Assembly: GCA_964454445.1 (NCBI GenBank)
Contig: CAYVTD010000018.1
Coordinates: 1 to 54,750 of the forward strand
DNA length: 54,750 bases
Direction of reading: 5' to 3'
From: CAYVTD01 sp964454445
Lineage (GTDB): Bacteria > Bacteroidota > Ignavibacteria > Kapaibacteriales > UBA2268
The notes under the pieces were generated by a model, which did no database searches, was not told the origin of the DNA, and saw only the letters and a program-made list of their open reading frames with translations. Both the position numbers and the translations under genes were made by a program. Position 1 is the stretch's first letter; every line of letters starts with the position of its first letter. Of this stretch, positions 8,379 through 16,706 are shown one piece after another.

Positions 8379-9245
8379 ATGAACAATGAGCAAACTATTG
8401 CAGAACATCCAATAATATTAGAGCTTAAAAACAGGATCCAAAAATGCAAAGAAGAACTCCTTTGCCTGCTCGATGATTGGCATTATTTGCAAAACGTCAA
8501 GCAACCACGTATTATGTTCATATATGAAACTATTTTTGGGGACATCGAAGTCGAAATTCAGAAAAAATCCTTTTCTCAGGAAGAACTCGAACGTCGAGTC
8601 GAGCTGCTTTCCATTAAAATCAGAAATGGCGAACGACTCAACGATGATACTATTAAATTTGTTGATAGAGTTGTATCGAATGAGTTCAATAGGCAATATC
8701 GCAGCAATGGCAACGGCAAAGAGTATCAGTATAACCCTAATAATAGATACGCAAATTCGAGCTATCCATTTAATTATCAAGAGAATAAACAATCTGTTCC
8801 CCATTTGTACCGGACAATAGTAAAAAAACTTCATCCTGACGTTGCTGGCGAAACAGAATATTTTAAAAGGTATTGGAACAACGTACAATTTGCTTATAAA
8901 AACAATGACTTGCATCGACTAAATATGTTTTACAAAGCTCTATGCAAAGAAGAAAAGACTTATCCTGATATCAATTCGGAAGAAATGGCTCTCAGACAGG
9001 AAATAAGAGAAATGGAAATGGACATTGCAACAGAAAGAAGAAATCTGGATCGCATGAAAAACCAAGAGCCATTTATATTTGAAGACAAACTCGACGACCA
9101 TATTTGGATTATCAAACGGAAAAGAAAACTACAAGAACAACTGTTTCAACTTGATCGTAAAATTAGACATAATCAAAAACTTTTATTGACTTTAACAGGT
9201 AAGAATTACAACAGCTTTGCACTCCATTCCAATCAATACAGCTAA
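8379..9245 (+). CDS. J-domain-like protein with flanking coiled coils
   Basis: A 288-aa cytosolic protein. A helical N-terminal region (1-100) precedes an Asn/Tyr-rich linker (105-137). Residues 142-188 then look like a shortened J-domain: LYRTIVKKLHPD with the HPD tripeptide at 152-154, then a helix FKRYWNNVQFAYKN and a final helix. The C-terminal 90 residues form a charged coiled coil. J-domains recruit and stimulate Hsp70 (DnaK). The usual glycine-rich and zinc-finger regions of DnaJ are absent, so this is not the housekeeping co-chaperone. It stands alone, with no neighbouring chaperone gene. HPD is seen; Hsp70 partnership is inferred. Confidence 0.7.
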   Translation: MNNEQTIAEHPIILELKNRIQKCKEELLCLLDDWHYLQNVKQPRIMFIYETIFGDIEVEIQKKSFSQEELERRVELLSIKIRNGERLNDDTIKFVDRVVSNEFNRQYRSNGNGKEYQYNPNNRYANSSYPFNYQENKQSVPHLYRTIVKKLHPDVAGETEYFKRYWNNVQFAYKNNDLHRLNMFYKALCKEEKTYPDINSEEMALRQEIREMEMDIATERRNLDRMKNQEPFIFEDKLDDHIWIIKRKRKLQEQLFQLDRKIRHNQKLLLTLTGKNYNSFALHSNQYS

Positions 9246-9328
9246 CCAACTCCAATTTATAAATTCTCATAAGTACTAGTTTAATATAATTGGATTTTTA
9301 TTTCTTGAATTATTGCCAGGGAAAAAAT

Positions 9329-11203
9329 ATGAAAAAATTTTTTGTTCTAATCGTTTTTGCAACATTGCTATTAGGTTACTCTATGAAAGCACAAAAAGAA
9401 TTGCCCACAAGGGACCAAATTGACGACCAATACAAATGGAATCTAAAAGATTTTTATGAAAATGAAGATTTATGGGAAAAAGATTTCAAATGGGTCAAGG
9501 AAAATATAAAGAAATTTGATATTTTCAAAGGGAAATTAGGAAATTCTGCCGATGAATTAGTTAATTGCTTGATATTTGAAGAGGATATTCAAAAAATATT
9601 TACCCGTCTTTATTTTTATAGCGCTTCGGCAGGCGATCTCGAATTAGTTGATGGACATTTCCAAACACTGAATGCACGCATTCAAACTCTCGGTACCGAG
9701 CTTGCAGCGGCATCTTCTTTTATTGTTCCTGAAATATTAACCATTCCTGAAGAAAAAATCAATAAGTTCATTAAAAGCAACAAAAAACTTCAAGATTACG
9801 AATTTAACTTGCGTAATTTGTTCAGATTGAAGGCACACGTTCTTAGCAACACAGAAGAGCGACTTTTAGCCAAGCTTAACCCTATTGGAGAAATCCCTGT
9901 AAAATCATATAACATATTGAACGATGCCGAACTGCCTTTCCCAACAATCAAAGATAGTGACGGCAATGACATTCGAGTTTCACACGGCAGATATCGCAGT
10001 GTTTTGTACAGTAGCACCGATAGAAGCTATCGCGAAAGAGTTTATAAAGCCACTTATGTTCCATATCGCGAATTAAAAAACACTTTTGCCACTTTTTTCA
10101 ATGGTCGTATAAAAACACGTCTAATCGAAGCTGATGTGCGCCATTACAAATCCCCAATCGAAGCGGCATTGGAAACGGATAATATCCCAGTAAGCGTTTA
10201 CGAAAATCTTATTGCAACAGTACGAAAAAATGTTAAAACATTGCATCGCTGGGCGGCATTAAAGAAAAAAGCTCTTGGCTTGGCTGAGTTTCACCCTTAT
10301 GACTGTTATGCTACACTATTTCCCAGCGTGCAAAAGGAATACGATTTTCAAACAGCAAAAAACATTGTTCTCGAGGCTTTAAAACCGCTTGGCGAAGAAT
10401 ATATCAATGCAGTCAAAAAAGCTTTCGATAATCGCTGGATAGATGTCTATGAGACAAAAAACAAGCGGAGTGGCGCCTATTCAAACTCTTGTGCTTGCGG
10501 GATTCACCCAATTATTCTTTTAAATTGGAATGGCACACTTGACGATGTTTTTACTCTAGCTCACGAAATGGGACACAATATGCACTCTTATTTTACCGAG
10601 CAACACCAACCTTTCCATTATTCAAATTATTGCATTTTCGTTGCAGAAGTAGCTTCAACCACCAACGAAGCATTGCTACTTGATTATATGATTACTCACT
10701 CTGACTCAAAAGAAGAAAAAATGTCGCTTATTGAAAAGTTTTTAAATAATGCACAATCCACTTTTTATCGCCAATCGCGTTTTGCTGATTTTGAAATGCG
10801 TGTGCATCAAGCGGCTATGGACGGCACTTATTATACAGCAGATGAATTGACAAAACTTTTCAAAGAACAATATGAAGAATATTGGGGGCCTGCAATGACT
10901 TGCGACGAAGAAGAGGGCTATTCCTGGGCAAGAATTCCACATCTGTTCAAATATGATTTCTATGTTTATCAATATGCTACTGGCTTTGCAGCTGCCCAGT
11001 CATTATCACAACAAATAATCAAAGAAGGAAAACCAGCTATCGACAGATATTTGAAAAATTTCCTTTATGCAGGCAACTCCGTCTATGCTATCGATGCATT
11101 AAAAGGTGCCGGAGTCGATATGAGCTCGCCTAAACCTATCGAAGAGACTATCGATAAAATGAACAAATATATCGATATGCTTGAGCAATTAATGAATGAA
11201 TGA
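9329..11203 (+). CDS. pepF: exported M3B oligoendopeptidase F-like zinc metallopeptidase
   Basis: The ATG at 9329 (624 aa) is preferred to the more distal ATG at 9290. It gives a classic signal peptide (MKKFFVLIVFATLLLGYS, then MKAQ) that an extra 13 residues would spoil. The mature protein follows the PepF pattern: a helical N-terminal half (FYENEDLWEKDFKWV) and the catalytic motif HEMGH (His412, Glu413, His416) within TLAHEMGHNMHSYF. A downstream glutamate region (EVASTTNEALL) supplies the third zinc ligand. Oligoendopeptidase F cleaves short peptides and is usually cytosolic; a signal peptide implies peptide breakdown in the periplasm. The stop overlaps the cupin start by four bases. Confidence 0.9.
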   Translation: MKKFFVLIVFATLLLGYSMKAQKELPTRDQIDDQYKWNLKDFYENEDLWEKDFKWVKENIKKFDIFKGKLGNSADELVNCLIFEEDIQKIFTRLYFYSASAGDLELVDGHFQTLNARIQTLGTELAAASSFIVPEILTIPEEKINKFIKSNKKLQDYEFNLRNLFRLKAHVLSNTEERLLAKLNPIGEIPVKSYNILNDAELPFPTIKDSDGNDIRVSHGRYRSVLYSSTDRSYRERVYKATYVPYRELKNTFATFFNGRIKTRLIEADVRHYKSPIEAALETDNIPVSVYENLIATVRKNVKTLHRWAALKKKALGLAEFHPYDCYATLFPSVQKEYDFQTAKNIVLEALKPLGEEYINAVKKAFDNRWIDVYETKNKRSGAYSNSCACGIHPIILLNWNGTLDDVFTLAHEMGHNMHSYFTEQHQPFHYSNYCIFVAEVASTTNEALLLDYMITHSDSKEEKMSLIEKFLNNAQSTFYRQSRFADFEMRVHQAAMDGTYYTADELTKLFKEQYEEYWGPAMTCDEEEGYSWARIPHLFKYDFYVYQYATGFAAAQSLSQQIIKEGKPAIDRYLKNFLYAGNSVYAIDALKGAGVDMSSPKPIEETIDKMNKYIDMLEQLMNE

Positions 11204-11550
11204 TTTTTTTTATCAAATTTCTTCAAAAAATGAAAAATAATATTTTTCAAAATATAAGCAAAAATTATAAAGAAGAAATGTTTGAAACCATTTTCGAAAA
11301 GAAATCTTTAAAAATCGAACGCATTATTTCAAATGGACAAAAAACGCCAGATGGAGAATGGTACGATCAGCATTGGGATGAATGGGTGATTTTGCTCGAT
11401 GGATCGGCTGGCTTGCGTTTCGAAGGCAGCAATACTATCGAAATGCTCGCTAAAGGAGATTATGTTTACATTCCTGCTGGAAAAAAACATCGTGTTGAAT
11501 ACACCGATACTAAACAAACGACCATCTGGCTTGCTGTTCATTTGAAATAA
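11200..11550 (+). CDS. small cupin-domain protein
   Basis: A single-domain cupin of 90-116 aa. The first ATG overlaps the peptidase stop (ATGA), suggesting coupling. An internal ATG at 11278 would start just before the conserved domain. Cupin motif 1 is seen in DQHWDEWVILLDGSAGLRFEG and motif 2 in GDYVYIPAGKKHRVEYT. His and Glu residues are placed for metal binding, although the first motif is short of one histidine. Small cupins of this kind act as sugar or amino-acid isomerases, dioxygenases or sensors; the substrate cannot be named. Confidence 0.8.
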   Translation: MIFFIKFLQKMKNNIFQNISKNYKEEMFETIFEKKSLKIERIISNGQKTPDGEWYDQHWDEWVILLDGSAGLRFEGSNTIEMLAKGDYVYIPAGKKHRVEYTDTKQTTIWLAVHLK

Positions 11551-11585
11551 TAGCTAAGTTTGCTCCCGAATATCTTTTCGTGCTT

Positions 11586-12281
11586 CTATAAACTATAAAA
11601 CAAAAGTATCCTCATTCTGAAATGTATCACTAAACCATTTGTTTTTGTAGGGATTGCCGCGTCGAAATAGCAATCTATCGCTTGTTTGTTGTATCCCATT
11701 GAAAATTTTTGTAGATAAACCCTTGCATTTGCTTTTTTACCATCAATTATGACAATTTCTTTCGTTGGCCTGGCTTGATAAAGATAAAAACTGACATCTT
11801 CATCTGGATTATACCAATTATTATTAACCGGCAAGCTATCTAAATGCAATCTCATTGATAAAATCTGGTCGTTGGAATAGTTCTTGTCTAATGATTTATT
11901 AATTGAAACATTTAAATTCAGTTTGTTGTCTGTCAAAACGCTCGTATCGATTGCTGAGGTAACAAAAATTGTCGATTGTTCCCATTTTGGTACTTTAGAT
12001 GAATCATTAAAAAAATATGGTACTTCATTTACTTCCATATATAATGAATCTGGTAAAATGTAACCATTAATTCTCGTCGTGTCTCTTACATAAATAATCT
12101 CAGTATTTCTAACTGTATCTCTTATTGTATCCCTAATTGTGTCAGGTCTAAGAATTTTCTCTCTTACATTGGCGTCCAGACCATAAGAATCCTCACAAGA
12201 ACTCAAGAATAAACCTCCCGTAAGCATAAACAAAGAAATAATCAGAGGAAATAATATTTTTTTTAACAAATCCTTCATCAT
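11586..12281 (-). CDS. putative lipoprotein, last gene of the ECF sigma operon
   Basis: A 231-aa protein with a signal peptide and lipobox FLSSC (Cys29). The start of the mature part has a repetitive Asp-Thr-Ile-Arg stretch (residues about 47-68, repeating DTIRDT/DTVRNT), likely an extended tether. The rest is beta-rich with motifs such as TIFVTSAIDTSV and LSMRLHLDSLPV, resembling FCB lipoproteins with an Ig-like or DNRLRE-like fold, but I cannot assign a family. The start lies 21 bp after the anti-sigma-like gene, so it is probably cotranscribed and part of the same envelope-response operon. Confidence 0.7.
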   Translation of the reverse strand: MMKDLLKKILFPLIISLFMLTGGLFLSSCEDSYGLDANVREKILRPDTIRDTIRDTVRNTEIIYVRDTTRINGYILPDSLYMEVNEVPYFFNDSSKVPKWEQSTIFVTSAIDTSVLTDNKLNLNVSINKSLDKNYSNDQILSMRLHLDSLPVNNNWYNPDEDVSFYLYQARPTKEIVIIDGKKANARVYLQKFSMGYNKQAIDCYFDAAIPTKTNGLVIHFRMRILLFYSL

Positions 12282-12302
12282 ATTTTCCTAATCTTAATAA
12301 TA

Positions 12303-13586
12303 TTATAGATTAACTCGAACGCCAAAACATAAACCATACTTCGGCGAATAAAAATAATACTGCTCGTGATGGAAACGCAATAAACCCGCTTCTGCTCCAA
12401 TTGTAAACGACATATTTGAATATGGCGATATTTCGGTGCCAAGCATTGATCTGCCAATATAGCCCGCCTTGGTACCGCCAAGCGACAACTGCAAAAATGG
12501 ATTGAAAAATGAAAAACTTGCATATTTAGGCAAATATCGAGCTACGGCACTGTAACTGCTGAAATTTGGTTGCTGTTCATATAAATTAATGTATCCTAAA
12601 TCACTTATGCCCTCATATTTCTGATAAAAATTCTCCCTCCGATATTCAAATCCAAGCAATAGTTCATCAAATAACTCATAGAACATAGCTATTGAAATAT
12701 TATTAAATTTCTGATATTTCTCAGGCTGAATGTTTTCATTAGTAAAAAACCAATCTTGTAAGCCCCGAAACTCAACAGAAAAATCGATTTCTTCATTTAT
12801 TTTAAACGGAATCAGAGCATTATGCTCCGGAAGGACACCTAAATTTATCGTTGGAAAATCATTTTTAATCTTAGATGTCAATAAATGATTCTCTATAATT
12901 ATATTATCCTTCTCGAGAACACTTGAAAAATCATGCGGTTTAACATTCTTATTTATCTTATCTTCATCTATTAATCCCGCTGTTTCATCATTAGAAAAAT
13001 TATTATTAAACTGAGAATTATTCTTATCTAAATAAAAATATTTTATTTTTGTTTGTGGTTTTAATTCATTCTTATCAATTTTCTTTTCATCTTTATTTTC
13101 AAACGAACTCACAAAAGGCATTTGCCTGCAAGAACTATCTGGCAAGAGCGGGATCGAGCTTGTTTCCTGGTATTTTTTCGCTAATTCTGCTCCATTTTCA
13201 TTTCTAATATTTCCACCATTACCAAAAGGCTTAAATAACAAAAGCATAATAGCTATAGTTGCTGCCGCTGCCGCAAATCCACCATAAATAGCTTGTATAT
13301 ATGGCTTTATGAAATTATAAATTCTTTGTGTCACACCTAATTTTGGAGGTATCATCGTGCCTGGTGGAGTAAGTCCCAAGGAATTAAATATCATTGCCGT
13401 TGTTTTTGCCTTCGGGGTAAATGCTTTAATATCAGCGCGTATAGCATCTTTTATTGATAATTGCTGCTTGAATTCCCTGCGAAGTTCTTCACTTGAGGAC
13501 AGTGCGAGAAAAAACTCATTTTCCTCTGTTCCGGCAAGCGAGCCATCAAGAAAATCCTGCACATATTCATTATAATTCATTGACAC
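12303..13586 (-). CDS. predicted transmembrane anti-sigma factor with a beta-barrel-like C-terminal domain
   Basis: 427 aa. Residues 1-55 resemble the cytosolic anti-sigma domain (YNEYVQDFLDGSL, then EENEFFLALSSSEELRREF), without zinc ligands. A single membrane segment lies at about 98-118 (AAAAATIAIMLLLF). After a low-complexity Asn/Lys/Asp linker (about 125-240), residues 245-427 are rich in alternating aromatic beta strands (LLGFEYRRENFY, SVARYLPKYASFSFFN, FTIGAEAGLLRFHH, GLCFGVRVNL) and end in a hydrophobic residue, like a small outer-membrane barrel. It follows the sigma gene by 41 bp. The sigma-binding role is inferred from position and the N-terminal motif; the barrel is pattern recognition only. 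Confidence 0.72.
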   Translation of the reverse strand: MSMNYNEYVQDFLDGSLAGTEENEFFLALSSSEELRREFKQQLSIKDAIRADIKAFTPKAKTTAMIFNSLGLTPPGTMIPPKLGVTQRIYNFIKPYIQAIYGGFAAAAATIAIMLLLFKPFGNGGNIRNENGAELAKKYQETSSIPLLPDSSCRQMPFVSSFENKDEKKIDKNELKPQTKIKYFYLDKNNSQFNNNFSNDETAGLIDEDKINKNVKPHDFSSVLEKDNIIIENHLLTSKIKNDFPTINLGVLPEHNALIPFKINEEIDFSVEFRGLQDWFFTNENIQPEKYQKFNNISIAMFYELFDELLLGFEYRRENFYQKYEGISDLGYINLYEQQPNFSSYSAVARYLPKYASFSFFNPFLQLSLGGTKAGYIGRSMLGTEISPYSNMSFTIGAEAGLLRFHHEQYYFYSPKYGLCFGVRVNL

Positions 13587-13627
13587 ACCATACTATTTTG
13601 CATACTTTTTTTAATATATTCCATAAA

Positions 13628-14191
13628 CTAACTAATAGCCTCATTTAAATATGGTTCTAATATCTCTCTAATTTTGTTTTTAGCTCTGCGAACTCGTGCC
13701 TTCGCATTCGATACGCTCAATTCGAGTAACAATGCTATTTCCTCATAACTCAAATCATTGTATTCACGAAGAATAAAGGCTTCTTTATATTTGACAGATA
13801 TCAAATCTAGCGCCATCGTTATCATTTCAAGCAATTCCTTTTCTTCCGCAGGATTTTTGAAGTCATCACTAAAATCCATGTTCTCTATTGAAAGAATTTG
13901 CTTCTTATCCCGAATAAAATTATAGCAAAGATTGCGTGCAATGGTAAATAAAAAGCTCGAAACATTTACATTATTTCTTTTAAGGTCAATATTTTGATAA
14001 AATCTAATGAACGTATCCTGAAAAATATCCTCTGCAGCATCTTCATCATTCAGCATTTTCACACAATATGCATGAATCTTTCCCGAATAGCGCTGGTATA
14101 GCTCAGAAAAAGCTGCTTCTGCTTCAGTTGACCGCTCTGTGAAGCACGACAGCAACTCAATATCACTATATGACTTATATTTTTTTTGCAT
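13628..14191 (-). CDS. ECF-family RNA polymerase sigma factor
   Basis: 187 aa with the two-domain architecture of group 4 sigma factors. Region 2 is seen in AYCVKMLNDEDAAEDIFQDTFIRFY and FLFTIARNLCYNFIRD; region 4 in VKYKEAFILREYNDLSYEEIALLLELSVSNAKARVRRAKNKI, whose last part is the -35-binding helix-turn-helix. It probably responds to envelope conditions through the adjacent membrane anti-sigma factor and may autoregulate the three-gene operon. The 222-bp upstream gap to the sensor kinase holds its promoter; I could not identify a matching repeated motif elsewhere in the window. Confidence 0.92.
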   Translation of the reverse strand: MQKKYKSYSDIELLSCFTERSTEAEAAFSELYQRYSGKIHAYCVKMLNDEDAAEDIFQDTFIRFYQNIDLKRNNVNVSSFLFTIARNLCYNFIRDKKQILSIENMDFSDDFKNPAEEKELLEMITMALDLISVKYKEAFILREYNDLSYEEIALLLELSVSNAKARVRRAKNKIREILEPYLNEAIS

Positions 14192-14413
14192 TTTTTATAA
14201 GAATAAGCAAAATTTTATATTCTTAAATATATTACACAAAAATATGAAAAAAGATACTATTCTTTTTTTTAAATATGGACAATTATTTTTTGCTATCTGA
14301 TTTTTGGAGAATAATATATTTACTTCGAAAAAATGAATGATTCATTTTGTATGAATTAAATATTGCTTCAAAGTCAATAGCAGAACTTAAGAAATGAAAG
14401 TATTGAGGGTATT

Positions 14414-15934
14414 TTAATCTCTTTCTTGTGTAAAAGGCAGTGAAATAGCAAAAGTTGAGCCTTTGCCAAGCACAGATTTGACCCAAACTTTGCCACCGTG
14501 TGCTTCGATTAGTTTCTTAACAATCCAAAGGCCAAAACCTGAAGAAGATTCGCCTCCGGTTGGCTGTGCGCCAAGTCGTGTTCCCCTCTGGAATGCCATT
14601 TGCACGTCTTCTTCAGATAATCCTAGACCATTGTCGCTTATTTCCACGACAACCCGCTTCAATTCTTTTACAGTTTTTACTCTAACTTTGCTGCCAGAAG
14701 GTGAGAATTTAATGCCATTTGATATTAAGTTATCAATTACTTCATCAATTTTTTGAACGTCTATCTCTAATGGCGGAAGTTCTTCGTCAATATCGAATAA
14801 AACACTAATATTTTTGTTTTTAGCGTGTATTTCATTACGTCTTACGACGTCCTTAATTATGTAGTTAATCTGTTCCTTCTCAAAAGTCATTCTCAATTTA
14901 GTTCCTTCGAGAGCCAAAACACGGGAGACTTCTTGAGAAAGATTGACAATCTTTGTAGTTGTTTCGAAAATGTCGTTCATAACTTCCTGCTGTTCGACAG
15001 CGGTAAGGTCGTAAGAACGCAACAAATCTACCAGGCTTTTGATTAAAGATGCGGGATTCTTGATGTCGTGGATAATAACGGCAAACAGATCGTCTTTTTG
15101 TTTTTGCAGTTCCTCGAGTTCTTCTCTGCTTTTTTGCATTCTATCCATTTGCTCTTTAAGCTCTTTGTTTTGCTCTTGCAAATCGACACTCCTTGCATTC
15201 AAGCCATCGATCTGACCTCTGAGCGCGGCAATTTCCGCTTTTAGATTGCCATTTTCAGCAACTAATTTGTCAAATTTTGCCTTTAAGTCATTGTTTTCAG
15301 GATTTGTGCTCATTTTAAAAGTGTCTATATAAGTTGAACTTTTCTTCTCGCTTTTGCCTTTTCGCAAAAATACAAAATAAACAATAATAAAAACAATTAA
15401 ACCAGCAAAAAAAGCTGCAATAATATATAAATAATCAAAAAAAGCTACTGAATTCATTACTTTTACTCTCAATGTATCTTGCATTTTAAGTTTTTCTTTG
15501 AGTGTTGAGAGTTCCTTTTTTAATGCTGCTTCTTTGTTGTCTATTCTGAAACTTAGGGTTGTTGGTTCTGCAGACCATTGATTACGGGGATCGAAAGCAG
15601 AAACTTTGATTTGATAATTGCCCTCGAACAAACCTTTAAAAGAAATGCTAGGTTGCCACTGTAATGTGAAAGAAGAATCGTTTTGAGTTCGAATATCGAT
15701 CCGGAAACGAAAACTGCTCTTTTCTCCTTCGCTTGCTTTAAGTGAAAATCGAAATGTAATAGAGTCAGTGCTTGAAAAAACAAGATCTTTCCATTCATTT
15801 AGAGGAATATTATCACCATTGTTTCTGACATAATCAAATTCAACGCTTCTGCTAACCGGCACTTGAGCTAACGATGGAAAAGAAAAGAAAAGTAAAAAAA
15901 ATAATAAAATCATAAGTTCTTTGTAAAACTTCAT
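14414..15934 (-). CDS. membrane sensor histidine kinase with extracytoplasmic Y_Y_Y-like sensor
   Basis: 506 aa. A signal peptide (1-23) is followed by a periplasmic beta domain (about 28-133). Motifs such as LQWQPSISFKGLFEGNYQIKVSAFD resemble the Y_Y_Y/Ig-like domain of FCB sensor kinases. One membrane segment lies at 168-190 and a long coiled coil at about 215-283. The kinase core carries His289 in HDIKNPAS, the N box DNLISNGIKFSPSG and GFGLWIVKKLIEAHGG. No receiver domain and no adjacent response regulator are present. The start lies 36 bp after the phosphatase gene, so cotranscription is plausible. The stimulus is unknown. Confidence 0.88.
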   Translation of the reverse strand: MKFYKELMILLFFLLFFSFPSLAQVPVSRSVEFDYVRNNGDNIPLNEWKDLVFSSTDSITFRFSLKASEGEKSSFRFRIDIRTQNDSSFTLQWQPSISFKGLFEGNYQIKVSAFDPRNQWSAEPTTLSFRIDNKEAALKKELSTLKEKLKMQDTLRVKVMNSVAFFDYLYIIAAFFAGLIVFIIVYFVFLRKGKSEKKSSTYIDTFKMSTNPENNDLKAKFDKLVAENGNLKAEIAALRGQIDGLNARSVDLQEQNKELKEQMDRMQKSREELEELQKQKDDLFAVIIHDIKNPASLIKSLVDLLRSYDLTAVEQQEVMNDIFETTTKIVNLSQEVSRVLALEGTKLRMTFEKEQINYIIKDVVRRNEIHAKNKNISVLFDIDEELPPLEIDVQKIDEVIDNLISNGIKFSPSGSKVRVKTVKELKRVVVEISDNGLGLSEEDVQMAFQRGTRLGAQPTGGESSSGFGLWIVKKLIEAHGGKVWVKSVLGKGSTFAISLPFTQERD

Positions 15935-15970
15935 TCTGTCTCCAAGTTATATTATATGGTCTTCTTTATA

Positions 15971-16690
15971 TCATTCCATTTCATAGCTTTTCTTTCGTAA
16001 AAGCTGTGCCTGATGTCTGTGCTTAATACGATTTCGTTCGGCTAATAGTTTTTGCATAATTCTTAAAACATCAAAAAACGTAGAAAATGGATAATGCGGT
16101 ATCCTCTTTTCATTACAATATGCCGCAAGCTTTTTCTTTGCAAAAATTATATCAGAATGCTCAGCAACGCAAACATCAGAGATGCCATCTCCGATATAAA
16201 TAATAATTTCATCGTTGCCAACACTGCTCAAAACAGAATTTCTTTTGCAAGAGGCACACATACATTCACAAGATTCGCTTGCAAAAGGGAACTCGGGTTC
16301 GTAAACTCCATTTCTGTTTATCAATAATTTGTTGCAAAAAACAGGCAAATCGGCTAATCCCAATTTCTCTAATATCGGAAAAATATAAGCATCAAATCCA
16401 TCGCTTACTATCGATAATGGCAGCCCATTATCCTTGCAATAACCGACAAAACGAACAAAATAGCTATCAATTTCAGCCGATAAGGCAAACTCACGAATAT
16501 CAGAAAAGCTGATATTGGAATTTATTTTTCTGCAAACAATATGCCAATACTGATATATTGTTAATTTTCCATCGTAAAGCAAACTATGATATGGCTCATA
16601 TACCGAATATTCTTTGAATAATTCGTCGCCAATATCCTTCTTGACTATTGTTCCATCAAAATCTGAGAAAACTGAAATGGGCATAACCAA
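15971..16690 (-). CDS. MtnX-like HAD-IB family phosphatase
   Basis: A 239-aa HAD hydrolase. Motif I is DFDGT near the N-terminus, motif II is SDG (IVSDGFDAYI), and the last motif is GDGISDVCVA. A cysteine-rich segment (CECMCASCKRN) between them resembles the Cys-x-x-Cys-Lys region of MtnX, the methionine-salvage phosphatase acting on 2-hydroxy-3-keto-5-methylthiopentenyl-1-phosphate. Many FCB proteins of this subfamily are only MtnX-like. No other salvage genes are nearby, so the substrate is open. The gene sits 16 bp after the large secreted protein gene and 36 bp ahead of the sensor kinase. Confidence 0.82.
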   Translation of the reverse strand: MVMPISVFSDFDGTIVKKDIGDELFKEYSVYEPYHSLLYDGKLTIYQYWHIVCRKINSNISFSDIREFALSAEIDSYFVRFVGYCKDNGLPLSIVSDGFDAYIFPILEKLGLADLPVFCNKLLINRNGVYEPEFPFASESCECMCASCKRNSVLSSVGNDEIIIYIGDGISDVCVAEHSDIIFAKKKLAAYCNEKRIPHYPFSTFFDVLRIMQKLLAERNRIKHRHQAQLLRKKSYEME

Positions 16691-16706
16691 TAATTTATAA
16701 AGATTT

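Noticed and set aside
12278..12523. 81-aa minus-strand frame inside the anti-sigma gene
   Set aside because: It overlaps the last part of the 427-aa gene in another frame and has no domain or start context; treated as a shadow.
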